A stretch of DNA of 64,000 nt from Verrucomicrobiia bacterium (GTDB lineage: Bacteria > Verrucomicrobiota > Verrucomicrobiia > Limisphaerales > Fontisphaeraceae), in NCBI GenBank assembly GCA_026414565.1, contig JAOAIT010000070.1, positions 1 through 64,000 of the forward strand, written 5' to 3'. Each line of letters opens with the position of its first letter. Position 1 is the stretch's first letter. The translations under genes were made by a program, and so were the position numbers. Shown piece by piece: positions 1 through 8,800 of the stretch. The notes beneath the pieces were generated by a model, which worked only from the letters and a program-made list of their open reading frames with translations, ran no database searches and had not been told where the DNA came from.

Positions 1-333
1 GGGCTGCTGAACATCGGCGAGTTTCACGGGGGCCTGACCTCGGCGGTGGACCGGTTGCATTATGTGCTGTTTGCGCAGGCGCTGGTGCTGGTGTGGCGTC
101 TGGACGAGCGGTATTTTGCGTATGCGCTGCTGGTGGGAGGGGTGCCTGGGCTGACGCATATCTACTGGTCGTATCCGCGACTGATGATGATGGCGTTTCC
201 GATGTTTATCGGGCTGGCGGTGTATTTGCGGGAGGGACTGGCGCGGTGGGTTTTGTGGTATTTGGTGGCGCTGATGGGGACGTTGCAGTTGTATTTCACG
301 GCGTTGTACGTGCATAATCGCTGGGCGAGTTGA
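1..333 (+). CDS. C-terminal end of an integral-membrane glycosyltransferase (partial)
   Basis: The reading frame is open from base 1, so the gene begins upstream of the window; only the last 110 codons are present. The fragment is almost entirely hydrophobic, with about three membrane spans, and contains a YWSYPRLMMMAFPMFIGLA segment followed by a last helix and a short polar tail. A Ser-Tyr-Pro-Arg motif before a late helix is typical of PIG-V-like mannosyltransferases and related GT-C membrane glycosyltransferases, which use polyprenyl-linked sugars. That assignment is an inference from a short fragment. The following gene is also a polytopic glycosyltransferase, which supports a role in envelope glycan or glycolipid assembly. 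Confidence 0.55.
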   Translation, partial: GLLNIGEFHGGLTSAVDRLHYVLFAQALVLVWRLDERYFAYALLVGGVPGLTHIYWSYPRLMMMAFPMFIGLAVYLREGLARWVLWYLVALMGTLQLYFTALYVHNRWAS

Positions 334-409
334 GGGGGAATGCCATTCGGCAAGACGCCAAAGGGAGAATGCGGAGCGCAAGTGCTACTTGAAACCGGGT
401 TAATTGGAC

Positions 410-1744
410 ATGAACGAGCAAGGATCACCAGACAAAGTGGCAGTGGATGAATCTCCGCAAGCATTGTTGTCGCGTTGGGCGGCGGGGCGAGTGGTGGTGG
501 AGGTGATGTCGGACCCGCGGCGTTTTTGGATATTTTTTTTGGTGGGCTTTTTGAGCTTGGTGGTGGTGGCGGAGTTGTTTCGCGGATTACGGCATAATCC
601 GCATGCGGACGTTCAATTATACCAAAAGGTGGCACTGAATACCTTGGACGGGCGATTGCCTTACCGCGATTATGTGCTGGAGTACCCGCCTTATGCCGTG
701 CCGTTTTTTCTGGTGACGGCGTTGCAGTCCGGCGAGCGCGGTCATTTGGCCGCGTTCTCAGCGCAAATGCTATTGGTGGACTGGCTGGTAAAAGGACTGT
801 TGCTGTGGATGGTGTTTCGTTGGTGGCGGGAGCAGGAGGCTGCCGCGTCACCAGGTGAGGGGCCAGCGGCGGCGGTGTATGCGCCGACGGCCCGGATGTT
901 TCTGCCACTGGTGGTGTTTTGCCTGTGCACGGCGCCGAACCACTTTTTTTATCTGCAACGGTACGACCTGATCCCGGCAGCCTTGTGTTTGGGGGTGTTG
1001 CTGGCATGGTGGCGTCAGCGGCAGGGCCTGGCGGGTGTGCTGTTGATGTTGGCCATCGGGGCCAAGCTGTATCCGGTGGTGTGGGTGCCGCCCTTGGTGG
1101 TGCTGGCGTGGCGGACGGGGCGGCTCAGGCCGTTTGTCCTGGGTTTGACGGCGGGGGCTGCGCCGCTGGTGCTTTTGGGGCTGGGGCTGCCCTGGTGGCG
1201 TTTCCTGGGCTTTCACGCTGAACGCGGCCTGCAGGTGGAGAGCCTGTTTGCGTCGGTCATCTGGCTGGGGAAACATCTGGGGTTATGGGCCGCGGAATAT
1301 CGTTCGATCAAAGCGTGGCTGGAGGTGACGGGGCCGGTGGCGGAGCGGTTATTCCCGGTAGCGCGGGCGGTGTTCGTGGTGGCGACACTGGCCGGCGTGG
1401 CGGCGGCCTGTTGGCGGGCGCAGCGGGCCAAGGAAGGCTTGAGCCTGCCGGAGCTGGCGCAAACGCTGCTGTTGCCGTTGCTGGCGTTTGTGGCGTTCAA
1501 CATCATTTTGAGTCCGCAGTACCTGATCTGGCTGGCCGTGGTGGTGGCGGTGGCGGCACTGGGGCCTTGGACGCCGCCGCTGCTGTTGATCACGGTGGCC
1601 GCTTTTATCACCCCCATCATTTTTCCGGGTTACCATTACAGCACGGGCGGGTCGCTGTTAGAATCGGTGATCACGGTAATTCGCAACGGTCTGTTGGTGC
1701 TGGCGGCGGCCCAACTTTTTCGGCAGATGCGTTCGACGCCATGA
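410..1744 (+). CDS. GT87-like (DUF2029) integral-membrane glycosyltransferase
   Basis: A 444-residue polytopic membrane protein. After a polar N-terminus, one helix is followed by a periplasmic-type loop with HADVQLYQ and RDYVLEYPPYAVP. The early acidic residue plus the Y-x-x-YPP pattern is characteristic of GT87/DUF2029 GT-C mannosyltransferases. About ten hydrophobic segments follow. Such enzymes transfer sugars from polyprenyl phosphate donors on the outer face of the inner membrane; the acceptor cannot be told here. I chose ATG 410; a TTG two codons earlier (404) is possible. The stop overlaps the start of the next gene in an ATGA arrangement, so the two are probably co-translated. Confidence 0.7.
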   Translation: MNEQGSPDKVAVDESPQALLSRWAAGRVVVEVMSDPRRFWIFFLVGFLSLVVVAELFRGLRHNPHADVQLYQKVALNTLDGRLPYRDYVLEYPPYAVPFFLVTALQSGERGHLAAFSAQMLLVDWLVKGLLLWMVFRWWREQEAAASPGEGPAAAVYAPTARMFLPLVVFCLCTAPNHFFYLQRYDLIPAALCLGVLLAWWRQRQGLAGVLLMLAIGAKLYPVVWVPPLVVLAWRTGRLRPFVLGLTAGAAPLVLLGLGLPWWRFLGFHAERGLQVESLFASVIWLGKHLGLWAAEYRSIKAWLEVTGPVAERLFPVARAVFVVATLAGVAAACWRAQRAKEGLSLPELAQTLLLPLLAFVAFNIILSPQYLIWLAVVVAVAALGPWTPPLLLITVAAFITPIIFPGYHYSTGGSLLESVITVIRNGLLVLAAAQLFRQMRSTP

Positions 1745-2580
1745 AACGGCGGTGTCCACGGGTATGGCGGCGGGGCTTCACGTTGGTGGAGCTGCTGGTG
1801 GTGGTGGGCATCATGGCGCTGTTGGCGGCGCTGGTGATGCCGGCTTTGGGGGCGGCCAAACGGCGGGCGGCCACGGTGCGGTGTTTGAACAATCTGCGGC
1901 AGTTGCAAGTGGCGTGGCAGATGTACGAGGTGGATCATCACGAGTTGCCCCCCAACAATGACCAGCCGGGCGCAGGGCAAAGCGCCGAACATCCCAGTTG
2001 GGTGGCGGGCTGGCTGCGGCTGGACAACGAGCAGGGGGACAAGCGGCAGTCCGTGGACACGGAGCTGCTCGTGGGCGCGAAGTACCGTCCGTTTGGGTCG
2101 TTGGGGCCTTATACCCGAAATCCGCAGCTCTACAAATGCGCGCACGACCGCAGCACGGTGCGAATTGACGGGGTGGATTTGCCGCGCACGCGCACGGTGG
2201 CGATGAACGCCTACATGAACGGTTCCGGCGTGTGGCAGGATACCAACTACGTGACGTTTCGGCGCTCGGCGCAAATCCCCAACCCCGCGGGGATGTGGGT
2301 GTTTATTGAGGAGCGGGAGGATTCAATCAATGACGGATACTTTGCGGTGGCCATGGCGGCCCGGTACGCGATCATTGACACGCCGGCCCAATACCACGAA
2401 GGGGCGGCGGTGGTGTCATTTGCCGACGGGCACGTGGACAAAAAGAAGTGGCAGGAGGCCACGACGCAGCCGCCTTTGCGGCCAGGGGTGCACCTGAGCG
2501 GCGTGCCGTTTTATACGCCGCCAACGGATCGGGACATGCGCTGGCTGGTGGAGCACACCAGTGTGCCGGCGCGGCCTTAG
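1741..2580 (+). CDS. Type II/IV pseudopilin-like protein (verrucomicrobial N-methylation-domain family)
   Basis: A 279-residue protein with a textbook class III prepilin signal: a basic leader, then RRGFTLVELLVV, with Gly12 before the cleavage site, Phe13 as the first mature residue and Glu17 as the conserved Glu5. One long hydrophobic helix follows, then a soluble domain with the NNLRQLQVAWQMYEVDHH segment common to the many secretion-type pseudopilins of Verrucomicrobia, Lentisphaerae and Planctomycetes, and a VSFADGHVD motif near the end. These are processed by PilD-type peptidase. Whether each builds a fibre or is only exported this way is not known. ATG 1741 overlaps the upstream stop. 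The frame stays open further upstream, but that part is a shadow of the glycosyltransferase gene. Confidence 0.85.
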   Translation: MKRRCPRVWRRGFTLVELLVVVGIMALLAALVMPALGAAKRRAATVRCLNNLRQLQVAWQMYEVDHHELPPNNDQPGAGQSAEHPSWVAGWLRLDNEQGDKRQSVDTELLVGAKYRPFGSLGPYTRNPQLYKCAHDRSTVRIDGVDLPRTRTVAMNAYMNGSGVWQDTNYVTFRRSAQIPNPAGMWVFIEEREDSINDGYFAVAMAARYAIIDTPAQYHEGAAVVSFADGHVDKKKWQEATTQPPLRPGVHLSGVPFYTPPTDRDMRWLVEHTSVPARP

Positions 2581-2586
2581 GGAAAG

Positions 2587-3186
2587 ATGCGACCCCACCA
2601 CGACCACACCGTAAAGCGTTGGGTGCTGGGCGCCAGCCGCGCCGAGGTGGCGCTGGTGTTGCTGGTATTGGGCATTTTGGGGATGGTGATACTGGCCTTC
2701 GTTTCACTGAATCGCGAGCGCACCAAGGAGACGGTCTGCTCCATGAATGTGAGGCGGCTGGCGGTGGCGTTTCAGAATTATGCCGCGGAACATTCCCAGT
2801 ATCCCGCTTGCGGCAAGCTGGGGGATGAGTTGCCGCAAGACTGGCTGCACTGGCAGCCGGGCCGCCGCATTGAGCAGAGCGCCCTGGCGCCGTGGCTGGG
2901 GGAGATTTCCTCGCGCACCATGGCCTGCCCGCGCGATTTGGACACGCGGCATCGGCAGTATCAATTTAGTTATACGATGAACATGCACCTGCACCTGGCC
3001 GCGGTGGCCGGAGGGAAGCCCGCCGCCACGGTGGTGGTGTTTGAGGAGGAGCATCCCAATGACGGCGCCTGCCTGCCGGGGCACCCGAGTGACCGGCTGG
3101 CGCATCGGCATACTCGGGGGCGGTCCCATGCGGGTTTTGGGGATGGCAGCGTGCGGCTGGTGCGTGAGCATGAGGTGGTGAAGTAG
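2587..3186 (+). CDS. Atypical pseudopilin-like protein
   Basis: A 199-residue protein beginning 6 bases after the upstream pseudopilin gene, so surely in the same operon. It has a short His-rich N-terminus, then GASRAEVALVLLVLGIL. Gly15 and Glu20 sit exactly where a prepilin needs Gly(-1) and Glu(+5), but the usual Phe-Thr-Leu between them is replaced by Ala-Ser-Arg-Ala. The body keeps the family pattern: MNVRRLAVAFQNYAAEHSQYP, a Met-Asn-rich middle, and GFGDGSVRLV near the C-terminus, equivalent to the ADGHV motif of its neighbour. It is probably a minor pseudopilin relative; whether PilD still cleaves it is uncertain. Confidence 0.7.
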   Translation: MRPHHDHTVKRWVLGASRAEVALVLLVLGILGMVILAFVSLNRERTKETVCSMNVRRLAVAFQNYAAEHSQYPACGKLGDELPQDWLHWQPGRRIEQSALAPWLGEISSRTMACPRDLDTRHRQYQFSYTMNMHLHLAAVAGGKPAATVVVFEEEHPNDGACLPGHPSDRLAHRHTRGRSHAGFGDGSVRLVREHEVVK

Positions 3187-3294
3187 CGCGGAGAGGGGGG
3201 CAGGGCGGGGACGAGGGGGCCAGGGTGCGCTCCCCACCGAAAAATGCAAATAATTGCTTGGCAGGGGGGCGGTGAATCCGTTTGATTGCGCGGC

Positions 3295-4770
3295 ATGACG
3301 CCCGCGCTGATTCTGGGCTGCATCGGGGTGTTTTTTGTGGTGCTGGTGACCATTGCCTGGCGGACAAGCCGGCAGGCCGGCGCCCATGCGTACTTTCTTG
3401 GGGAGCGCAAGTCGCCGTGGTATATCCTGGCGTTTGGTCTGATTGGGGAATCCCTGTCCGGGGTGACCTTTATTTCGGTGCCGGGCCAGGTGGGTTTGCA
3501 ACAATTTGGCTATTTCCAGATGGTCATGGGTTACGCCCTGGGCTACCTCATTATTGCCGGGGTGTTGTTGCCGTTGTATTACCGGCTGAATCTGACCTCG
3601 ATTTATTCCTACTTATTCGGGCGGTATGGGCCGCGCACGCAAAAAGTGGGTTCGACCTTTTTTCTGGTCTCGCGTCTATTGGGCGCGGCAGCGCGGTTGT
3701 ATTTGACGGCGGGGGTGATTCAGCATTTTGTGCTGGATCAATGGGGCGTGCCGTTTGCCGCCACGGTGGCCTTCATGATTTTGTTGATGATGGCCTACAC
3801 GTTCAAGGGTGGCATCAAAACGATTGTGTGGACCGACACCTTTCTATCGTCATTTCTGCTGCTGGGGCTGTTTCTCTCGATTGTCCTGATTGCCCGGCAA
3901 CTGGATTGGGGCGTGGGCGCCGTGTGGTCCAACCTGTGGGAGGGGCGTTACAGCCAGGTGTTTTTCTGGGACTGGCAGGCGAAGACCTTTTTCCCCAAGC
4001 AGTTCATTGGCGGCATCGTGGTGGCGGTGTGCATGACGGGCCTGGATCAAAATATGATGCAGCGCAACCTAAGCGCGCGCACCCTGCCCGAGGCGCAGAA
4101 AAACATCCGGTGGTTTGCGCTGATTGTGATGGTGGTCAATCTGGCATTTTTGTGCCTGGGGGCGCTGCTGCATGCGTATGCCGATGCCAAAGGCATTGCG
4201 AAGCCGGCCAATCTGGATCATCTGTTTCCGCTGCTGGCGCTGCAGCATTTGGGCCTGCTGGCGGGATTGATGTTCATCATCGGACTGACCTCGGCCACCT
4301 TTGCCAGCGCGGATACGGTGCTGACCACGCTGACCACCAGTTTTTGCATTGACATCCTGGACATGGACCGGCGGCCGCAGTGGGATGAGGCGTATAAAAC
4401 GCGCCTGCGGCATCAGGTGCATGTCTTTTTCGCGCTGCTGCTGCTGCTGGTGATCTTGACCTTCAAGGCCTTGAACGCGCGGGAGGTGATCTTGCTGGTG
4501 TTGAAGCTGGCCAATTACACCTATGGGCCATTGCTGGGCCTGTTTTTCTTTGGGTTGTTCACGCCAATGCGCGTGGAGGATCGGTGGACCCCGCTGGCCT
4601 GTCTGCTGCCGCCGGTGGTATGTTACGTGCTGGAAGTTTTCGGCCCGCGGTGGTTGGGAGGCTACCAGTTCAGCAACGAATTGCTGCTGGTCAATGGCTT
4701 GTTGACCGCCTTTGGCTTGTGGCTGGCCCGGTGTAAAAACTCCCCCGCGCCCGGGACAACGGCAGGATGA
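3295..4770 (+). CDS. Sodium:solute symporter (SSS family)
   Basis: A 491-residue protein with about 13 hydrophobic segments arranged as in the SSS/SLC5 family. The first helix is followed by RKSPWYILAFGLIGESLSGVTF, corresponding to the conserved TM2 region of these sodium-coupled carriers, and later by GGIKTIVWTD, a classic SSS signature after TM5. GLDQNMMQRNLSA matches the TM7-8 loop. Substrates in the family range from sugars and sialic acids to proline and pantothenate; the sequence alone does not identify this one. I prefer ATG 3295 over TTG 3286 because the first helix starts immediately. The tRNA-dihydrouridine synthase starts 7 bases downstream. Confidence 0.88.
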   Translation: MTPALILGCIGVFFVVLVTIAWRTSRQAGAHAYFLGERKSPWYILAFGLIGESLSGVTFISVPGQVGLQQFGYFQMVMGYALGYLIIAGVLLPLYYRLNLTSIYSYLFGRYGPRTQKVGSTFFLVSRLLGAAARLYLTAGVIQHFVLDQWGVPFAATVAFMILLMMAYTFKGGIKTIVWTDTFLSSFLLLGLFLSIVLIARQLDWGVGAVWSNLWEGRYSQVFFWDWQAKTFFPKQFIGGIVVAVCMTGLDQNMMQRNLSARTLPEAQKNIRWFALIVMVVNLAFLCLGALLHAYADAKGIAKPANLDHLFPLLALQHLGLLAGLMFIIGLTSATFASADTVLTTLTTSFCIDILDMDRRPQWDEAYKTRLRHQVHVFFALLLLLVILTFKALNAREVILLVLKLANYTYGPLLGLFFFGLFTPMRVEDRWTPLACLLPPVVCYVLEVFGPRWLGGYQFSNELLLVNGLLTAFGLWLARCKNSPAPGTTAG

Positions 4771-4777
4771 GCCGCGC

Positions 4778-5785
4778 ATGAGTCCGGTGGAATCATTTCG
4801 CGCCTTGTGGCGAGGGGGCACGCCTGTGCTGGCGCTGGCGCCGATGCAGGATGTGACCACCTTGCCGTTCATCCGGCTGTTGCATCAATATGGTGGAGCT
4901 GATTTGTATGTGACGGAATATTTCCGGGTCCATGCGTCCTCGCGGCCGGAGAAAGACATTCTGCGGTGCGTGGATGAAAACCCCACCGGCCGGCCGATGC
5001 TGGCGCAAATGATTGGCAATGACATTCCCGCCCTGATCCGCACCGCACAGGCCCTGTCCCGGCATCCGGTGGCGGGGATCGATCTCAATTTGGGCTGTCC
5101 AGCGCCGGTGGTTTATCGCAAGTGCGCCGGCGGGGGGCTGCTGCGGGAGCCGCAGCGGGTGGACCTGATCCTGGGCAGGCTGCGCGAGGCCATCACGCTT
5201 CCCTTGACCGTGAAGACGCGGCTGGGGTTTGCGGACGCGGCGGAGTTTGAAACGTTGCTGCCCATCTTTGCGCGGCACGGTTTGGATTTGTTGACGGTGC
5301 ATGGCCGGACGGTGGCCGATGGCTACGGCGGAGTGGTGCGTTATGATTTGATTACCCAAGCGGCCACCGTGATGCCGTGCCCCGTGCTGGCCAACGGCAA
5401 TGTTTTCAGCCCCGCTGATGCCGCGCGGGTTCTGCAGCAGACCGGTGCGCGCGGGGTGATGTTGGGGCGCGGGGCCATTCGCAATCCCTGGCTTTTTCGG
5501 CAAATTCGTGAGCATTTGGCGGGGCGGCCGGTCACTTTCCCGAGAGGGCGCGAAGTGCTGGCCTATTTGCATGCTTTGGACGAGGCCACGTCCACCCCAA
5601 ACGTGAGCGAAGCATGTCAGGTGCAGGCACTTAAGAAGTTCAGCAATCAGGTGGGGTTGGGGCTGCCGGAGGCGGCGGCATTTTTGCACGACAGCCGGCG
5701 GGCGAAAACACGGGCCGAGTTTTTTGCGGTGTGCGCGGCTCACTTGGATCACGACCACCCCTTGGCACTGGTGCCGGCCGCTTGA
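4778..5785 (+). CDS. dus: tRNA-dihydrouridine synthase family protein
   Basis: A 335-residue flavoprotein of the Dus family, which reduces uridine to dihydrouridine in tRNA D-loops using FMN and NADPH. The barrel begins with LALAPMQDVTTLPFI (FMN-binding strand). NLGCPAPVVYRKCAGGG carries the catalytic Cys107 followed by the Lys/Arg and triple-Gly pattern. Then come VKTRLGF, LTVHGRT, VLANGNV and GVMLGRGAIRNPWLF, which bind FMN phosphate. Length fits the family. It differs enough from the textbook DusA/B/C sequences that I do not assign a subfamily. It is probably transcribed with the symporter upstream. Confidence 0.9.
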   Translation: MSPVESFRALWRGGTPVLALAPMQDVTTLPFIRLLHQYGGADLYVTEYFRVHASSRPEKDILRCVDENPTGRPMLAQMIGNDIPALIRTAQALSRHPVAGIDLNLGCPAPVVYRKCAGGGLLREPQRVDLILGRLREAITLPLTVKTRLGFADAAEFETLLPIFARHGLDLLTVHGRTVADGYGGVVRYDLITQAATVMPCPVLANGNVFSPADAARVLQQTGARGVMLGRGAIRNPWLFRQIREHLAGRPVTFPRGREVLAYLHALDEATSTPNVSEACQVQALKKFSNQVGLGLPEAAAFLHDSRRAKTRAEFFAVCAAHLDHDHPLALVPAA

Positions 5786-5847
5786 AATGGCGGAAAGCAG
5801 TTGCCACTGGCGGGGATGGATGTTTTATTAGGGGCAACCAATCTGCT

Positions 5848-8800
5848 ATGAGACGCCTCGCCGTTGTGATCGGGGCGGTGTGTTACGTTTTAGTGACAAC
5901 CGCACAGCCCGCTGCTCCTTCGTTGGAAATCTCCGAATTTATGGCCAGCAACAACCGCGTGCTGGCCGATGAAGATGGAGATTTTCCGGACTGGATTGAG
6001 GTGCACAACCTCACCACCAATGCCGTTTCGCTGGGCGGGTATTATCTGACGGACGATCCGGCTCATTTGCGCAAGTGGGCTTTTCCAGAAATGGTGTTGC
6101 CGGCCGATGGTTATCTGCTGGTTTTTGCCTCGGGCAAAAACCGGCGCAACCCGGCGGCGCGCTTGCATGCCAATTTCGAGTTGGCGGCGGAGGGTGAGTT
6201 TCTGGCGCTGACGGATGGTCAAGCGGTGGTGCATGGCTTTGTGCCCACCTATCCCCCCCAATCGGAGGATATTTCCTATGGTATTGCCCGGCGGGTGATG
6301 GTGGCATCGTTGCTGGACCGCTCCGTGCCGCAGATTCTTATTCCCGCCAGCGCCGGGCAATGGGACAACCGCTGGGCGATGCCGGACTTTGTGCCGTCCG
6401 GACTGTGGTTTACCGGTGCCGTGCCTGCCGCCGTAGGCTATGATACCAACAAAGGCAGCGGGGTGGCGGCCAATGTGGCGCTAAGCGGCACGGCATCGCA
6501 GAGCACGACGCTCAGCTCCTACAGCGCCAGCCTGGCCATTAATGGGAGCACTTCGGATTTTACCCATACCACGTCGGCGGATTCCGCGCCGTTCTGGCAG
6601 GTCACCCTCACCAATCATTTTGCCATTTCGCGGGTCATCCTTTACAACCGCTCCTCCTGCTGCCAGTCCCGTTTGCGGGATATTCGGGTGCTCATCCTGT
6701 CCACCAATGTGTCCGGCATTGTCACCAACTGGCAATCGCCGTTGCTGAATCCGGAAAACGCCGGCTACACCTATCCCAACGGCCCCATGAGTATCACGGT
6801 GGATGTGGTGGCGTTGAACGGCGAGCCGGTGCTGGGCCGGATGGTGCGGGTGATCCGGATTCCGGATCCCGATTTGTCCGGCTCGGGCGGCCAGGGGAAT
6901 GCCGATGAACCCAATGTTCTCTCTCTGGCGGAGGTGGTGGTGGAAGGGATGTTGGGAACGGATTTCGGGCTGTACCTTAAAACGGATGTGCAACCGCAAA
7001 TGTTGGGGGTAAATGCCTCGGCCTTTTTGCGTCTGCCGTTTGTCGTGTCTCCGCAGCAGGCGGTGGAGCGGTTGCGGCTGCGGCTGCGCTATGATGATGG
7101 TTTTGTGGCCTACCTCAATGGGGTGGAAGTGGCGCGCGCCAACGCGCCGGCGGTACTGGACTGGAACAGCGCCGCCGTGACCAATCGCACCCTGCCTGCG
7201 GCCCGGCTGGAGGAGACGTTTGACCTTAGTGCCCAGGCCGGTTTGCTGGTGCCGGGCACCAACTGGCTGGCGATTCACGCGATGAATGTCTCCGCCCAAA
7301 ATGGAGACTTTCTCATGGTGCCTGTCCTGGAGCTGCAGCATACCGTCGTATCCAGCTACGCCTGGCTGGTGGATGCCACACCGGGGACGCAGAACAACTC
7401 GGATTTCTATTATGGACAGGTGGCGGACACCAAGTTCAGCGTGAACCGGGGATTTTTCTTTGAGCCATTCACCTTGTCCATCACCTCGGCCACCCCTGGT
7501 GCGGAGATTTATTACTCCTTTAATGGCGATGAGCCGGCGCCGGGGAAAGGGATGCTGTACACCGGCCCGCTCACCATCACCAACACCACGGTGGTGCGGG
7601 CGCGGGCGTTCAAGGCAGGCTACCGGCCCACCAATGTGGACACGCACACCTACCTGTTTTTGGATGACGTGATTTATCAGTCGCCCGATGGCCGGCCGCC
7701 GCCCTATTTCCCCGCCAGTTGGGGGCGGAATCGGGTGGATTATGGGATGGATCCCGAAGTGGTGAGCAAGTACACCCGAGAGCAATGGCGTGAGGCGCTC
7801 ACCCAAATCCCCACCCTTTCGATTGTAACCGAGCTGCCCAATTTGTTTGATCCGGTCATCGGCATCTATGCCAATGCCGACGGGCATGGGGAGGAATGGG
7901 AGCGGCCCAGCTCCATTGAGTTGCTGGATCCGACCAATGCAGTGCCGGGACGTTTTCAGGCGCCGTGCGGTCTGCGCATTCGCGGCGGTTACAGTCGCAA
8001 CGCCAACTTTGTCAAACATTCCTTCCGGGTGTTTTTCCGGCGGGATTATGGGTTGGGCCGTCTGCGATATCCTCTGTTTGAGGACGAAGGCGCCCAGGAG
8101 TTCGACACCTTTGACCTGCGCACGAGCCAGAATTACTCCTGGCCGCGGGAGACGGGCAGCAATGGCCTTTACGAGACCATGGTGCGCGAGGTGTGGTGCC
8201 GGGAAACCCTGGGGGCGATGGGCCAGCCCTATCGCCGCTCCCGGTATTATCATCTTTACCTCAACGGCCAGTACTGGGGCTTGTATGAAACGGACGAGCG
8301 CCCGGAGGCCTCCTATGGCGAGATTTATCTGGGGGGCCGGAAGGAGGATTACGATGTGGTCAAGTGCGCCAACCATGTGGGGAATTTTGTCACGGAGGTC
8401 ACCGATGGCAATATGACCTCCTGGTCCAACTTGTGGGTGATGGTGCGCTCGGTGCCGGGCAATCCCTCCAACTCCAATTATTTCCGCATCCTGGGGCGCA
8501 ACCCGGATGGCACACGCAACCCCTCGCTGCCGGTGATGCTGGATGTGGACAACCTGATTGATTACATGATTGGCATCTTCTATTCCGGGGACGGGGATGC
8601 CACGCTGTCGGCCTTTCTCTCGAACACCCGGCCCAACAACTGGTTTGCGATGAAGAATCGCAACAACCCGGAGCGGGGCTGGATTTTCTTCAACAGCGAC
8701 TGCGAGCACACCTTGGGCGCGCCGAGTTGGCAGGTGGACCGCACCGGGCCATGGAGCGGCATTAGCGGCTCGAATGTGGGCAATTTCACCTATTCCAATC

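Noticed and set aside
1285-1740. Upstream extension of the first pseudopilin frame
   Set aside because: The extension encodes Gly/Ala-rich shadow sequence within the glycosyltransferase gene; the prepilin leader must be at the N-terminus, so ATG 1741 is the start.
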